Positions 9,862 through 19,207 of a stretch of DNA of 64,000 nt are shown here, piece by piece. The notes beneath the pieces are model-generated. The model did not search any database. It saw nothing but the letters and a program-made list of their open reading frames with translations, and was not told the origin of the DNA. Numbering within the stretch: the first letter of the stretch is position 1; each line of letters starts with the position of its first letter. Origin of the DNA: Mycobacterium kiyosense (GTDB lineage: Bacteria > Actinomycetota > Actinomycetes > Mycobacteriales > Mycobacteriaceae); contig AP025179.1 of NCBI GenBank assembly GCA_021654635.1, positions 2,604,001 through 2,668,000 of the forward strand, given 5' to 3'. The position numbers were made by a program, and so were the translations under genes.

Positions 9862-11311
9862 GTCCGAGTAGGGCCGCGATGGCGTCGAGGCTCATGCCCC
9901 GGTTCACGGCCTGCGTGGCTAGGGTATGGCGCAGCTGATGGGCGGTGACGTTGCCGATTCCGGCGGTGTCGGCCAGGTGCCGCAGCGCTTTGGTCACGCG
10001 ATGGGAGCTGATGGGCCGGTTATGTTCGAGCAGAAGGCGATTGGTGCGCAGTCCGGTGGGTCGGTGGTGGCTGATCCAGTCGTCGAGCAGCTCTTTGAGT
10101 TGCGGGTGCAGCGGGATGTAGCGGTCATTGTGCAGTTTGCCGATCGGGATCCGCAGCCAGTAAGCCGAGCCGATCTGCACGACCGCATCGGCAGTGAGGG
10201 CCAGCAGCTCGCTGCGGCGGATCCCAGTGCGGGCAAGCAGCTCGACGATCAACCGAGACAACGGGTCCGGGTCGGCGCGGGTGGCGCGCAGTAGCTTGGC
10301 CGCAGCGGCGTCATCGAGGAAGCGCGGCAGCGGTTTGTCGATGATCGGGAGGTCCCCAGGGAACATCAGCGGCCGCACCGGCGGGTTCGGGTAGCCCCAT
10401 TCGGTAATCCGAGTGAAAAAGCAGTGCAGATTGATCAGCGCGTTCTTGATGCTGACCCGGTTGAGCGGCTTGCGCGTGGTCGGCCGGGGATGGGTGCACA
10501 GCCACGTCTTGAACGCTTCGATGTGTTCACGGTGCAGGTCGGCGCAGCTGCCCACCTCGGGGTGGGTGTCGGCCAGCCAGGTGCCGAACTCGCGCAGATC
10601 GTGCTCGATGGCCTTGACGGTGCTCGGTCGCAGACTCAGCGTGACCTGGGCGACATAGCGCTGCGCGGACTCTGCGAATCTCGTTGCCACCGTTGCCCAT
10701 CCGGTCACCGAGACCGGCGGGCTAGTTGTCGGCGGCCGCAATGTGGAGATCTGGCCGGCGTGGAACAGCGTCAGCCGCAAGCGGTGAAAGACCGACGCCA
10801 CGTTGCGCCCTGCGCTGGGCTTGCCGCGACGGGCGTAGGCGGTGGTCATCGCGATGCGGGCGGCATCGAAGTGCTCATCGGTGACCGCGCACGGCGACCT
10901 ACCGGTGATCGCGGCGATCTTCGCCAGGATGTTCCACTGCGCCGCGGTATCGCTGTTGGAAACACCGATCCTCGAACAGTTTTCGACGAACCAGTGATAG
11001 TCCGCGGCGCAGAACCCGCGGGCCGGGATGCCCGGCCGCAGATCGCTGCAGCTGAGCAGTTCGGCATCGACGATGATGCGCCCGGTGACCATCAGCCAGG
11101 AGGTAAACGATCGTGCCTTGGCGACCGCGTCGAGCTGCTGGTCCGCGGTGAGCCCGCCCCAGCCGCCGGCACGGGCGATTTTGGTCTGGCAGGTATGCGC
11201 GGCCTGGGTGGTCGATCGTCCCGTCTTGCGTCCTGCGGCCCGCATCGCGGCCAGATAGTCTTCGACGATCGACGCGTCGTCTACGGCCAGCGACAGCGGC
11301 GCGGGCGTCAC
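9862..11311 (-). pseudogene. Tyrosine recombinase B2, 5' part (truncated)
   Basis: On the minus strand a GTG at 11311 overlaps the stop of A2 (GTGA). The product begins VTPAPLSLAVDDASIVEDYL and runs through TGIRRSELLALTADAV and HQLRHTLATQAVNRGM to AIAALLGH, where the inner element begins. The catalytic Tyr and Cys-rich tail are at 5270-4891. It is about 50% alike to B1, so the two elements are related but not recent copies. Confidence 0.8.
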
Positions 11312-12364
11312 GGCGCCTGCACAGCTTGGGCGTCGATCGCCTCGACCGCCCGCCGGTATTCGCCGGCAAGCCAATCGTTGGCCAAATGCAGGTAGACGCG
11401 GGTGGATTCGATGGAGCGATGGCCGGCCTGGGCCTGGATCGCCTCCCAATGCCATCCCGGCCTCACGTAGGCGTGTGAAACAGGTATGCCGCAACTGATG
11501 ACAGGTCAGATGGGCGATACCGGCGCGCCGGCGGGCGCCAGCGATGATCTCGTCAAGCCCGGCTGCGCTCAACGGCCGTCCACGGCGCTGGCCCTTGAGC
11601 ACCACGAACACCTGATCTGCCGCGCAGTGGGGCGGGCGTTCGGTCTGCAAATAGTCGGCCAGGGTGGTGAAGAACCGAGCTGATACCGGCACGATCCGCT
11701 GATGGCCGCCCTTACCCTCAGCGATGAACAACCGCTTCTCACCGGGCCGCACGTCACCCAACCGCAGCCCGAGCACCTCGCAGCGCCGCAGCCCGCCCAG
11801 CAGCATCGCCTCCACCATCGCCCGGTCCCGACGCGTGCGAAGCGCAGCCATCAAGGCGTCTACCTCGCCCGGGTCGATGACCCGCGGCAGCGTGCGTGGC
11901 GTGCGGATCAGCGGCACCCCACGCACCGCACGGCTCGGGGTGCGAGTCGACAACCCACGGGGCACGGGGTTTCTGGCAACGACACCACGAACGATCAGGT
12001 ACTCGAACAACCCAGTGACCGAGGCCAGGCGCCGCTTGATCGTGCGCGCCGACAGGCCCGCTTCACCGTCTTCGATCCGCACCACTTCCGCGCCGCGGCG
12101 CGGCTGGCGCTGCGTGACGATGAACGACAACACGTCCGCAATGTCGACATCCTCCGGCGCCTTGCCCACCACCAAAAAGAACACCTTCAAATCGAACGCA
12201 GTGGCCAGCACCGTATTCGGACGCGCTCGAGAGGCCACGGTGCCGAGATAGTCGTCGAGCAGTTGATGACCCAGTCGCGGGACGCCGCCACCGGCCGGTC
12301 GAACCAGGCACGGCACGCACACGACAACCTCCCGACCACAGCATCGGCGCTGGCCCGGCCGCAT
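11308..12364 (-). pseudogene. Tyrosine recombinase A2, frameshifted
   Basis: Homologue of A1. Visible motifs are LLDDYLGTVASRARPNTVLA, GGLRRCEVLGLRLGDV and HQLRHTCFTRLREAGM. One extra G near 11447 (GCATTGGGAGGC for GCATTGGAGGC) shifts the frame. In the corrected frame the protein ends HRSIESTRVYLHLANDW and then AQAVQAP before the stop at 11308-11310. The start is uncertain: ATG at 12364 or, inside the terminal repeat, at 12394. Confidence 0.75.
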
Positions 12365-12382
12365 CACAGAAGACACGCCGAG

Positions 12383-12395
12383 GATCACCCGCATA
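12383..12395. repeat. Left terminal repeat of outer recombinase element
   Basis: GATCACCCGCATA on the plus strand. It is followed by TCCAA and then the IS3 transposase sequence. The extra few bases between repeat and target are reminiscent of the flank carry-over seen with Tn554, but this is only an analogy. Confidence 0.6.
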
Positions 12396-12400
12396 TCCAA

Positions 12401-12545
12401 ACCAGGCGACGTAGTCGGCGGTGATGTACTCGACATCGCCCAGTGCGTTCAGCGGGCCGCGGCGAAACGGCGAATCCGCCCGGATGCACTCGTTCTTGTA
12501 GAGTCCGATCGTGGTCTCGGCCAACGCGTTATCCCGCGTCGTCAA
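12401..12545 (-). pseudogene. IS3-family transposase (OrfB), 5' side fragment
   Basis: The reverse strand reads DNALAETTIGLYKNECIRAD, then ITADYVAW, a conserved stretch holding the last catalytic Glu region of IS3 transposases. It rejoins the fragment at 4737-4860. Its upstream part is missing: at about 12546 the sequence changes to the left end of the serine-recombinase element. Confidence 0.8.
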
Positions 12546-12611
12546 CTGCGCTTGATCCGGTAGGTGATCAGCGAATTGTTCGGGTGACGCACCCGTTTCA
12601 TCCGTGGTTTG

Positions 12612-14042
12612 TACTGCAGCCGTAGATCGTGATCATTGGTTTTCTCGTCGTCGGTAGTGGGATTGGCGGGCTCGGTATTGGTGTTGTCGTCGCCATCGTG
12701 ACCAGGCCAGCAGGCTGGTGATGGTGCGGTTTGTGGTCAGTAGTAGGGCGTCGAAGAGTCGGCGGAATTCGTTGACGGTCAACGTGATCAGCCCGGTGGG
12801 TGTGGGTGTGGTGTCGCGTTCGATTGCGGTGGCCACGGCCAGGAAGGCGTGGGCGAGCATGGCCAGGGTGGTCCAGCGGTGCCAGGATTTCCAGCGCCGG
12901 ACCTGGTGCTGGTCGATTCCAACCAGGCCTTTGGCTGCTTGGAAGGATTCCTCGATGCGCCAACGCTGGCCGGCAACCTGCACCAGGGCGCGCAGCGGCA
13001 CGGGTTTGGGGCTGTAGCAGCGTAGGTAGGCGTGCTCGCCGGTGGTGTCGTTGCGCCGGATCAGCAAATGGTGCACACCAGTATCGGTGTCGTCTTCGGC
13101 CAGCAGGCGAAACCAGGCCCAGGAATACAGCCGGGGACCGTGGGCTCCATCGCCGGCGGAGTGTTTCTGCCAGGCGTGTGCCGGTATCAGCGCCGGGAGG
13201 GCATCGACGCGGATCGCACCGGCGTGGGTGGGCACACGTCGGTTGGCCGCGACCCCCAGCACATAGCCCAGCCGGTGGCCGCGAACGGCCGCCCGCAGTT
13301 GGGGGTCGGCGCCATAAACTTCGTCGCCGGCCACCCACGCCGCAGGAACTTCGGCGGCCACAGCACGGTCGATCAGCGTGATAGCCAGGGCAGGCTTGGT
13401 AGCGAAACCCCGCTTATCAGAGGGGATTCCGGCATCAGCGCAGCGATCCGAGTCCTGGGTCCACGATTTGGGCAGATACAGCGCCCGATCGATCAGCGCG
13501 TGTCCACGCGGGGCGGCGTAGGTCAGATACACCGCGACTTGTGAGTTCTCGATACGCCCAGCCGTACCCGAGTATTGGCGTTGCACCCCGACACTGTGGG
13601 TGCCTTTCTTGATGTCGCCGGTCTCGTCAACGACCAGGATCGCGCCGCGATCACAGAAGGCGTCGATGACGTAATCACGCAGATCATCGCGCACGGCATC
13701 AGCATCCCAGCTGGCCCGTCCCAACAGGTGTTGCAGCCCATCGGGGGTGGCCGCACCGCGGTGCTCGGCGATGGTCCAGCAATTTCTTTCTGTCCAACCC
13801 AGAGACCATCCCGGCCATCAGCTCACCGGCATGACGCAGCGGCTCATATCGGGCGAAACGCGGCGCGATCCGATCAATCACCGCTGAAAACTCAGACAAC
13901 CACCGATCCAGGTCTACGCTATGAACCGCGGCGACCGCGGCCAATTCAGATGTCTTCACAAACTCCGAACAATGCCGCGGTCACCGCCCTGACCAGCGCA
14001 GACACGCCCAAACCACACCAACCACGATCTACGGCTGCAGTA
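12612..14042 (-). mobile_element. IS701-family insertion sequence
   Basis: A 1431-bp element with 20-bp perfect inverted ends TACTGCAGCCGTAGATCGTG. They read directly at 12612-12631 and inverted at 14023-14042. The 4-bp target duplication TTTG is at 12608-12611 and 14043-14046. It holds one transposase gene on the minus strand. Confidence 0.9.
12633..13959 (-). pseudogene. IS701-family transposase, frameshifted
   Basis: A DDE transposase of about 440 residues. The N-terminus MKTSELAAVAAVHSVDLDRW leads to GMVSGLDRKN. The catalytic Asp motif is ILVVDETGDIKKGTHSVGVQ, the second Asp lies near AAWVAGDEVYG, and the Glu near QRWRIEESFQAAKG. One extra A near 13780 (AAGAAATTGC) splits the frame after GLDRK. 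A one-base correction gives one continuous protein. Confidence 0.85.
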
Positions 14043-14455
14043 TTTGGTCGCGAGTTCGTGTTCCTTGCGGTTCGGCAGACGTGGTCGGAGGATCGGGTGT
14101 TCTTCCTCGACGGGGACGGCCGGCAGTTCTCGCTGCCAGTGGGCTGGACGGATGCGGCCGGGCCGGACGCGTTCGTCACGATGGCCACGGGTCGGTGCCC
14201 GTTCCGGTTCGCCGATCTGGTTGAACTGCGGCGGTTGATCGACGGCCTGTCCGACGACCGACTGTAAAGACGATTATGCCGCTATTGTTAATCAGATTAT
14301 GCCGCCGGAGTTGTCGGCCCTCCACTTGGACTTGGCGTAATCGCGCCGTCACAGGTTGTATAAAGGCGATTTGGCTATGCCTCGGGCGTGTCGAACACCG
14401 ATTCGGCCGCATAAGACGGCATAATCATGCTTACATCAAAGTTAGGGAGGTGGTT

Positions 14456-14935
14456 GTGGCGCGGAAGCGGGAGCCGGATGCGAAGGTGGCGGCGCTGGCC
14501 GAGACACGGACTCTGAATCCTCGCCCGGAGGCGGTGGAGGATGAACAGTTCGGGTCCTCAGAGTTCTTCGATGCCCGGGATGTGGTGCAGGTCAAATACG
14601 AGATGGTGCGGCGGGTGCGGGTCGACCGCGCGCCGGTCACGGCCGCGGCGGCTGCGTTCGGGTTCTCCCGGCCGTCGTACTACGAGGCCGCCGCAGCGGT
14701 GGACCGCGAGGGGCTGGGTGGGCTGGTGCCGGCCAAGCCCGGCCCGCGGCGCGCGCACAAGCTCACCGACGAGGTCATCGCGTATGTGCAGCAGCTACGC
14801 GAGCAGGATCCAGGCATGGTTTCGGCGCAGCTCGCCGCCGCGATCGCCGCGAAGTTTGCGATCAGCGTGCACCCGCGATCGGTGGAGCGGGCGCTGGCTC
14901 GCGCTGAAAGTTCCAAAAGTGGAGACGGGCAATGA
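14456..14935 (+). CDS. HTH protein of serine-recombinase element
   Basis: A 159-residue DNA-binding protein. It starts at a GTG with AGGGAGG six bases upstream (VARKREPDAKVAALAETRTL). A winged HTH-like core follows (DAAAAAFGFSRPSYYEAAAA type sequence near residue 70) and then LTDEVIAYVQQLREQDPGM, as in helix-turn-helix proteins of transposable elements. It overlaps the next gene. It lies between DUF5372 and the large serine recombinase and probably helps in transposition or its regulation. Confidence 0.65.
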   Translation: MARKREPDAKVAALAETRTLNPRPEAVEDEQFGSSEFFDARDVVQVKYEMVRRVRVDRAPVTAAAAAFGFSRPSYYEAAAAVDREGLGGLVPAKPGPRRAHKLTDEVIAYVQQLREQDPGMVSAQLAAAIAAKFAISVHPRSVERALARAESSKSGDGQ

Positions 14936-15212
14936 CATCGACGATACCGGCGGTGATGGATCCGACGTCGTGGACGGGTATGAGCAGCTGCGCCGCCGAG
15001 CGCTTTGCGGCGACACCGACGGATGGCGGCTGGGGCTGGCGGTGCTGCAGCAGCGCGGGGTCGCCGCATGGCTGCGGGTGCGGCAAACGAGCGTCCCGAC
15101 GGTCTCGCCGCCCACGCCGGCCCGGGCTGGGTCGCCCATCGCCGGAAACGCCGACGCCGAACTGGTCGGGCTGCTGGCGTCGATGGCACTGGCTGTCGCG
15201 ACGCGGGGATAA
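14919..15212 (+). CDS. Small accessory protein of serine-recombinase element
   Basis: The GTG at 14919 gives 97 residues: VETGNDIDDTGGDGSDVVDG, then RRRALCGDTDGWRLGLAVLQ, ending MALAVATRG six bases before the recombinase start. No domain is recognised. The tight packing between the HTH gene and the recombinase, and the overlap of its start with the HTH stop, argue that it is a real gene of the element. An ATG at 14932 in another frame gives a less protein-like product. Confidence 0.5.
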   Translation: METGNDIDDTGGDGSDVVDGYEQLRRRALCGDTDGWRLGLAVLQQRGVAAWLRVRQTSVPTVSPPTPARAGSPIAGNADAELVGLLASMALAVATRG

Positions 15213-15218
15213 CCGGCG

Positions 15219-17300
15219 GTGAGCGAGCAGACCGCGGCGAAGGTGACCGGTGCGCACCTGGCCCGCACCGCCTACCTGTATGTGCGCCAGTCCACGCTGC
15301 GCCAGGTGCTGACCAACACCGAATCCGCCACCCGCCAGTACGCGTTGCGGCAGAAGGCGATCGCGCTGGGCTGGGACGCCGAGCGGATCGTCACCATTGA
15401 CACCGACCAGGGCCAGTCCGGCGCCTCGGCAGCCGACCGGGAAGGATTCCAGCGCCTGGTCGCCGAGGTCGGCATGGGCCGCGCCGGGATCGTGTTGGGC
15501 CTGGAGGTCTCCCGGCTGGCCCGCAACAACGCTGACTGGCACCGACTGCTGGAGATCTGCGCCATGGCCGCAACGCTGATCTGCGACGAGGACGGGCTCT
15601 ATGACCCGACCGACTTCAACGACCGGCTGCTGCTGGGGCTCAAGGGCACCATGAGCGAGGCCGAACTGCACTTCATCCGGGCCCGCCTCATCGGCGGGCA
15701 ACTGTCCAAGGCGCGCCGCGGCGAACTGCGCATGCCCCTGCCGGTCGGGCTAGTCTACGACCCTGCCGGGCGCATCGTGCTCGACCCCGATACCGGTGTG
15801 CAACAAGCCATCCGGCACGTGTTCACCCTGTTTGCCCGCACCGGCTCCGCACGCGCGATCGTGCAGCAGTTCAATGCCGACGGGCTGCTGTTCCCGGTGC
15901 GGGTACGCACCGGGGCCCACACAAGGGTGAGCTGGCCTGGATGCCGCTGCAGCACTGGCGGGTGCTGCGCACCCTGCACAATCCCCGCTACGCCGGCGCG
16001 TTCGCTTACGGCCGCCGCCGCGAACGCATCAGCACCAACGGCAAGAAAACCTTCCGCTCCCTGCCGCGCGAGCAGTGGATCGCGCTGTTCCCCGACGCCC
16101 ACCCCGGCTACATCAGCTGGCAGCAGTACGAAACCAACCAGCGGCTGCTGCTGGCCAACGCCACCGCGCACGGCCAAGACCGCGCCGCCGGCCCCCGCCC
16201 GCGAGGGCACCGCACTGCTGCAGGGCCTGGCGATCTGCGGGCGCTGCGGACGGCGCATGACGGTGCGCTACCACACCCGCCGCGGCGTCGAGGTCCCCGA
16301 CTACCAATGCATGAACCGCTGCATCCAAGACGGCACCGCCCGCTGCCAAACCATCCCCGGCGCAGTCATCGACGACGCCGTCGGCACCCTGCTGCTCGAC
16401 ACCCTCACCCCGCATGCGCTCGAGGTCGCCCTGACCGTGCAGGCCGAACTCGACAGCCGCGCCGCCGAAGCCGACGCGCTGCGCCGACAAGCCGTCGAAC
16501 GCGCCCGCCACCGCGCCGACCTGGCCCGCCGCCGCTACCTGGCCGTCGACCCCGACAACCGGCTGGTCGCCGACAGCCTCGAAGCCGATTGGAACGACGC
16601 GCTACGCGCCCTACAGGCAGCCCGCGACGACTACGACCGCATCACCGCCGCCCCAACAGCCACCCTCACCGACCACGTGAAACAGCAAATCCATTCACTG
16701 GCAACCGATTTCCCCGCCCTCTGGGCCAACCCGCACACCCCCCAGCGCGACCGCAAACGCATGGCCCGCCTCCTGGTCAACGACGTCACCCTGCACAAGA
16801 CCGATCGCATCCACCTGCACATACGTCTACGCGGCGGACAGACTCACAGCCTCGCCATTGCAATACCACCGACATCTTGGCAGGCCCGCCAGACCCGCCC
16901 CGACACCGTCGCAGCACTCGACCGGCTCCTGGACACCCACACCGACGCCGAGGCCGCCGAAGCGCTCAACGCCGCCGGACACCGCTCCGGCGAGAACAAG
17001 CCGTTCACCGCCGGCATCGTCGTTCACGTGCGCCACAAGTACGATTTGCCCAGCCACGCCGACCGGCTCCGCGCCCAAGGCCTGCTCACCGCAACCCAAC
17101 TCGCCCAGCGCCTCGAAGTGCACCGCAGCACCGTCAAGAGCTGGACCAAGGCCGGGATCCTCAACTCCCACAAGGCAAACGACAAGAACGAACGGCTCTA
17201 CGAACCACCCATCCCCGGACACCCCAACCTCACCGCCCGACAAGGCAGCCCGCTGAGAAAACGAGTTCCCACCCAACCCACAACAGGAGGTGCACTATGA
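15219..17300 (+). CDS. Large serine recombinase with internal shifted segment
   Basis: A 693-residue recombinase. The catalytic Ser is residue 25 (YVRQS) and the resolvase core runs to about residue 150 (VLGLEVSRLARNNADWHRLL). The recombinase and zinc-ribbon domains follow (CGRCGRRMTVRYHTRRG and CMNRC), then a coiled region and a C-terminal HTH (TQLAQRLEVHRSTVKSWTKA). Residues of about 236-325 are nonsense in this frame. The expected sequence (MPLQHWRVLRTLHNPRYAGA) is in another frame, entered near 15925 and left near 16195. Two indels cancel, so the frame stays open but the protein as written would be damaged. The GTG start follows the previous stop by six bases. Confidence 0.8.
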   Translation: MSEQTAAKVTGAHLARTAYLYVRQSTLRQVLTNTESATRQYALRQKAIALGWDAERIVTIDTDQGQSGASAADREGFQRLVAEVGMGRAGIVLGLEVSRLARNNADWHRLLEICAMAATLICDEDGLYDPTDFNDRLLLGLKGTMSEAELHFIRARLIGGQLSKARRGELRMPLPVGLVYDPAGRIVLDPDTGVQQAIRHVFTLFARTGSARAIVQQFNADGLLFPVRVRTGAHTRVSWPGCRCSTGGCCAPCTIPATPARSLTAAAANASAPTARKPSAPCRASSGSRCSPTPTPATSAGSSTKPTSGCCWPTPPRTAKTAPPAPAREGTALLQGLAICGRCGRRMTVRYHTRRGVEVPDYQCMNRCIQDGTARCQTIPGAVIDDAVGTLLLDTLTPHALEVALTVQAELDSRAAEADALRRQAVERARHRADLARRRYLAVDPDNRLVADSLEADWNDALRALQAARDDYDRITAAPTATLTDHVKQQIHSLATDFPALWANPHTPQRDRKRMARLLVNDVTLHKTDRIHLHIRLRGGQTHSLAIAIPPTSWQARQTRPDTVAALDRLLDTHTDAEAAEALNAAGHRSGENKPFTAGIVVHVRHKYDLPSHADRLRAQGLLTATQLAQRLEVHRSTVKSWTKAGILNSHKANDKNERLYEPPIPGHPNLTARQGSPLRKRVPTQPTTGGAL

Positions 17301-17309
17301 AGCCAAGCC

Positions 17310-17747
17310 TTTGCTGGACGGTTCGATGATCCGGGCCAACACCAGATCGCGAAACACTTTGTCGCCCTTGGTTGCTGTCAACGGCAACCGAAAACTGACC
17401 AGCTGTCGGCAAGCCGCGCAGTGGTCAGTATTCAGTTGCCGCCGACAGTTGCTGACTCGAATCCCAGAATCCGATACGCCGAGCACAGCGCATCCCACAG
17501 GTGACGCATCTGCGAGGAGACAATCGGCAACGGCTCAGACCCCGGCGGCGCGACTACCCCCAGATCCAGAACGGCCTGCCCCGCTGCCAACCGCTCGGCC
17601 GCCGCGGCCTTCAACGCCGCCAGCCCCGCCTCGCCGTGGGCCGAACCGATGTGCTCGATCTGGCGCGACCCCCGCCGCGAGGACCACACGATCTGCACCG
17701 CCAGCGCGCCCGAGGCCGTCTTCACCGGTGCGGATATAGGCCACCAA
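17310..17747 (-). pseudogene. IS1634-like transposase N-terminal remnant
   Basis: Pieces in two frames read MVAYIRT, VKTASGALAVQIVWSSRRGS, SSQMRHLWDALCSAYRILGF and FRDLVLARIIEPSSK. These are the start of an IS1634-family transposase, which normally has about 450 residues. It breaks off after EPSSK near 17312, next to the end of the serine-recombinase element. Inactive. Confidence 0.65.
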
Positions 17748-17875
17748 CGCAGACTACGACCCACAATTAGTGCGCAAATCCGCACCGCATCACCCCGAAA
17801 ACAGCAGGTCAACGCGCCACAAAATCATGAACCATCAGAAGTGAGCCAAGTCAGGTTGCAGGTCGCAAAAGGGTG

Positions 17876-19207
17876 TTACTGGGTGAGCCCCATCGGGTGT
17901 CCGAGCCAGGCCAGTTCGCGGGCAAAAGCGGCCGAGAACGCGCGCCAGTCGTGCCCTCCCGGTACTTCGAGATAGGTAGTGTTCATTCCGGCCGACGTCG
18001 CGACGTCGTAGACCCTGCGGACCTCACTTTTGGTCTCGCGGTCATCAACGCCGATAACGATGGCCCCCGCGCTGGCGGGGTAGCGATGGTCGCGCAGCAG
18101 CTCAAGTGGGTTTATCCGACGAAACGCTGCCTGGTCCCCACCGAACGCCTCGGCCACTGTGCGGGCCCGGTCGCCCAGGGTAGGTTCGCCACCCCCGGCG
18201 ATGTCGAGGAAGGTCGGGTACACCTCGGGGTAGTTAGTGGCCATCTGCAACGCGCAGGTTCCACCGTATGAGGCCCCGCCGATGGCCCACGCTCGCGGCT
18301 CGGTATCGACGGTCAAGTTGGCCCTGATCCAGGCCGGCACGTCGCGCGCAAGATAGGTAGCAGCGTTTCCTAGGCGCGAATCGGTGCACAGCGGGTTACG
18401 GAAGGGGCTTCCGGTGCCGTCGACTACTACCACCACCGGCGCCAGGCCGCGGTTGGCGTTGGCGAACGCATCCATGGTTTGCACAAGTCTTCCGCCGGCC
18501 AGCCAATCTTGCGGTCTTCCGGGCTGTCCGGGGACCAGAATCAGGACCGGCAGCTGAGGCCGCGGGTCAGCGAAGTATGCGGGCGGCAAATACAGTTGAG
18601 CGTTGCGGGCGGAGAATCCCGACACCAGTGCGGGGATCGGCGCCCAGGATAGTTTTCCGCGTGACGGCAGCCCGGGCGGCGGCAACCAATGCGCCGCGAC
18701 CGGGCTCACATCGGCCAGCAGCCGCGGCCGAGTTGCGACGTCAGATATTGCGATGTAGTCGAAGCGGCGCATTTCCAGCGCGTCGGCCAGGGTGGGATAG
18801 GCGCCAAACATCATATTGATCTCGTTGACGCAGGCCGCCACGACCACGGCCGCTGAAATTATACCCGCGCCCGCGCGCCGCCGACCCGAAGGCGCAAACA
18901 ACACACCAGCAATGACGATAACCATCGCGAACACCGCCGCGCTGGCCCACATGTAGATCGCCGGCTGCAGTCGGTCGGGAAACAACTTCCACACATTACG
19001 TACCAGATAGACGACGGTCGCTGTGGTAGCCACCGCAACGAGGAGGCACAATGCGAGTAGTACTGCCTTAGCCCGCCCACTGCGGCGCGCCCCCACCACC
19101 TGTGCCAGCAGCAACCCGGCAAGCCCGATAGCAGCGATACGCAGCGCGACCGGCAACACGCCGGAGAATAACGACCAGTTCAACATTACCGCGGTCCAAT
19201 CCGCCAC
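17876..19207 (-). CDS. Membrane-anchored alpha/beta-hydrolase, esterase (mycolyltransferase-like fold)
   Basis: A 443-residue protein. Four N-terminal membrane helices (to about residue 140) are followed by an alpha/beta-hydrolase domain of the esterase D/antigen 85 type. The nucleophile motif is GASYG, the acid probably GVDDRE and the His GGHDW. VLILVPGQPGRPQDWL matches the strand and loop before the oxyanion site. The catalytic domain would face the outside of the membrane, which suggests action on cell-envelope lipids or esters; the substrate is unknown. The gene stands alone and is intact. Confidence 0.75.
   Translation of the reverse strand: MADWTAVMLNWSLFSGVLPVALRIAAIGLAGLLLAQVVGARRSGRAKAVLLALCLLVAVATTATVVYLVRNVWKLFPDRLQPAIYMWASAAVFAMVIVIAGVLFAPSGRRRAGAGIISAAVVVAACVNEINMMFGAYPTLADALEMRRFDYIAISDVATRPRLLADVSPVAAHWLPPPGLPSRGKLSWAPIPALVSGFSARNAQLYLPPAYFADPRPQLPVLILVPGQPGRPQDWLAGGRLVQTMDAFANANRGLAPVVVVVDGTGSPFRNPLCTDSRLGNAATYLARDVPAWIRANLTVDTEPRAWAIGGASYGGTCALQMATNYPEVYPTFLDIAGGGEPTLGDRARTVAEAFGGDQAAFRRINPLELLRDHRYPASAGAIVIGVDDRETKSEVRRVYDVATSAGMNTTYLEVPGGHDWRAFSAAFARELAWLGHPMGLTQ

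Larger units (their letters stand above)
4861..12400. mobile_element. Nested dual-tyrosine-recombinase element block
   Basis: This block interrupts the IS3 transposase gene. Its outer ends are inverted copies of a short repeat: TATGTGGGTGATC (4862-4874) and GATCACCCGCATA (12383-12395). The outer element is on the minus strand (recombinase A 12364-11308, then B 11311-9862 and its tail 5270-4891). It is split by an inner unit at about 5271-9861 that holds an IS110 element and a second, plus-strand copy of the recombinase pair. Removing the inner unit joins GGAC to ACAAG and restores the B frame (LLGHKTLAMTM). The layout of two overlapping tyrosine recombinases resembles Tn554 (TnpA/TnpB); that relation is inferred from gene order and size. 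Confidence 0.75.
12584..14267 (+). pseudogene. DUF5372 protein gene split by IS701
   Basis: The gene begins VTHPFHPWF at 12584-12610 and resumes FGREFVFLAVRQTWSEDRVF at 14043-14267, ending LSDDRL. Between them lies the IS701 element, and TTTG is duplicated on both sides. DUF5372 proteins are small proteins of unknown function, commonly encoded next to serine recombinases in actinobacterial mobile elements, as here. The true start may be a few codons upstream of the GTG. Confidence 0.75.

Noticed and set aside
9215..12436. A single 1073-residue fusion protein of two recombinases
   Set aside because: It exists only because a one-base insertion near 11447 removes the stop of A2, and its tail is the antisense of B1. 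The true structure is A2 followed by a truncated B2.
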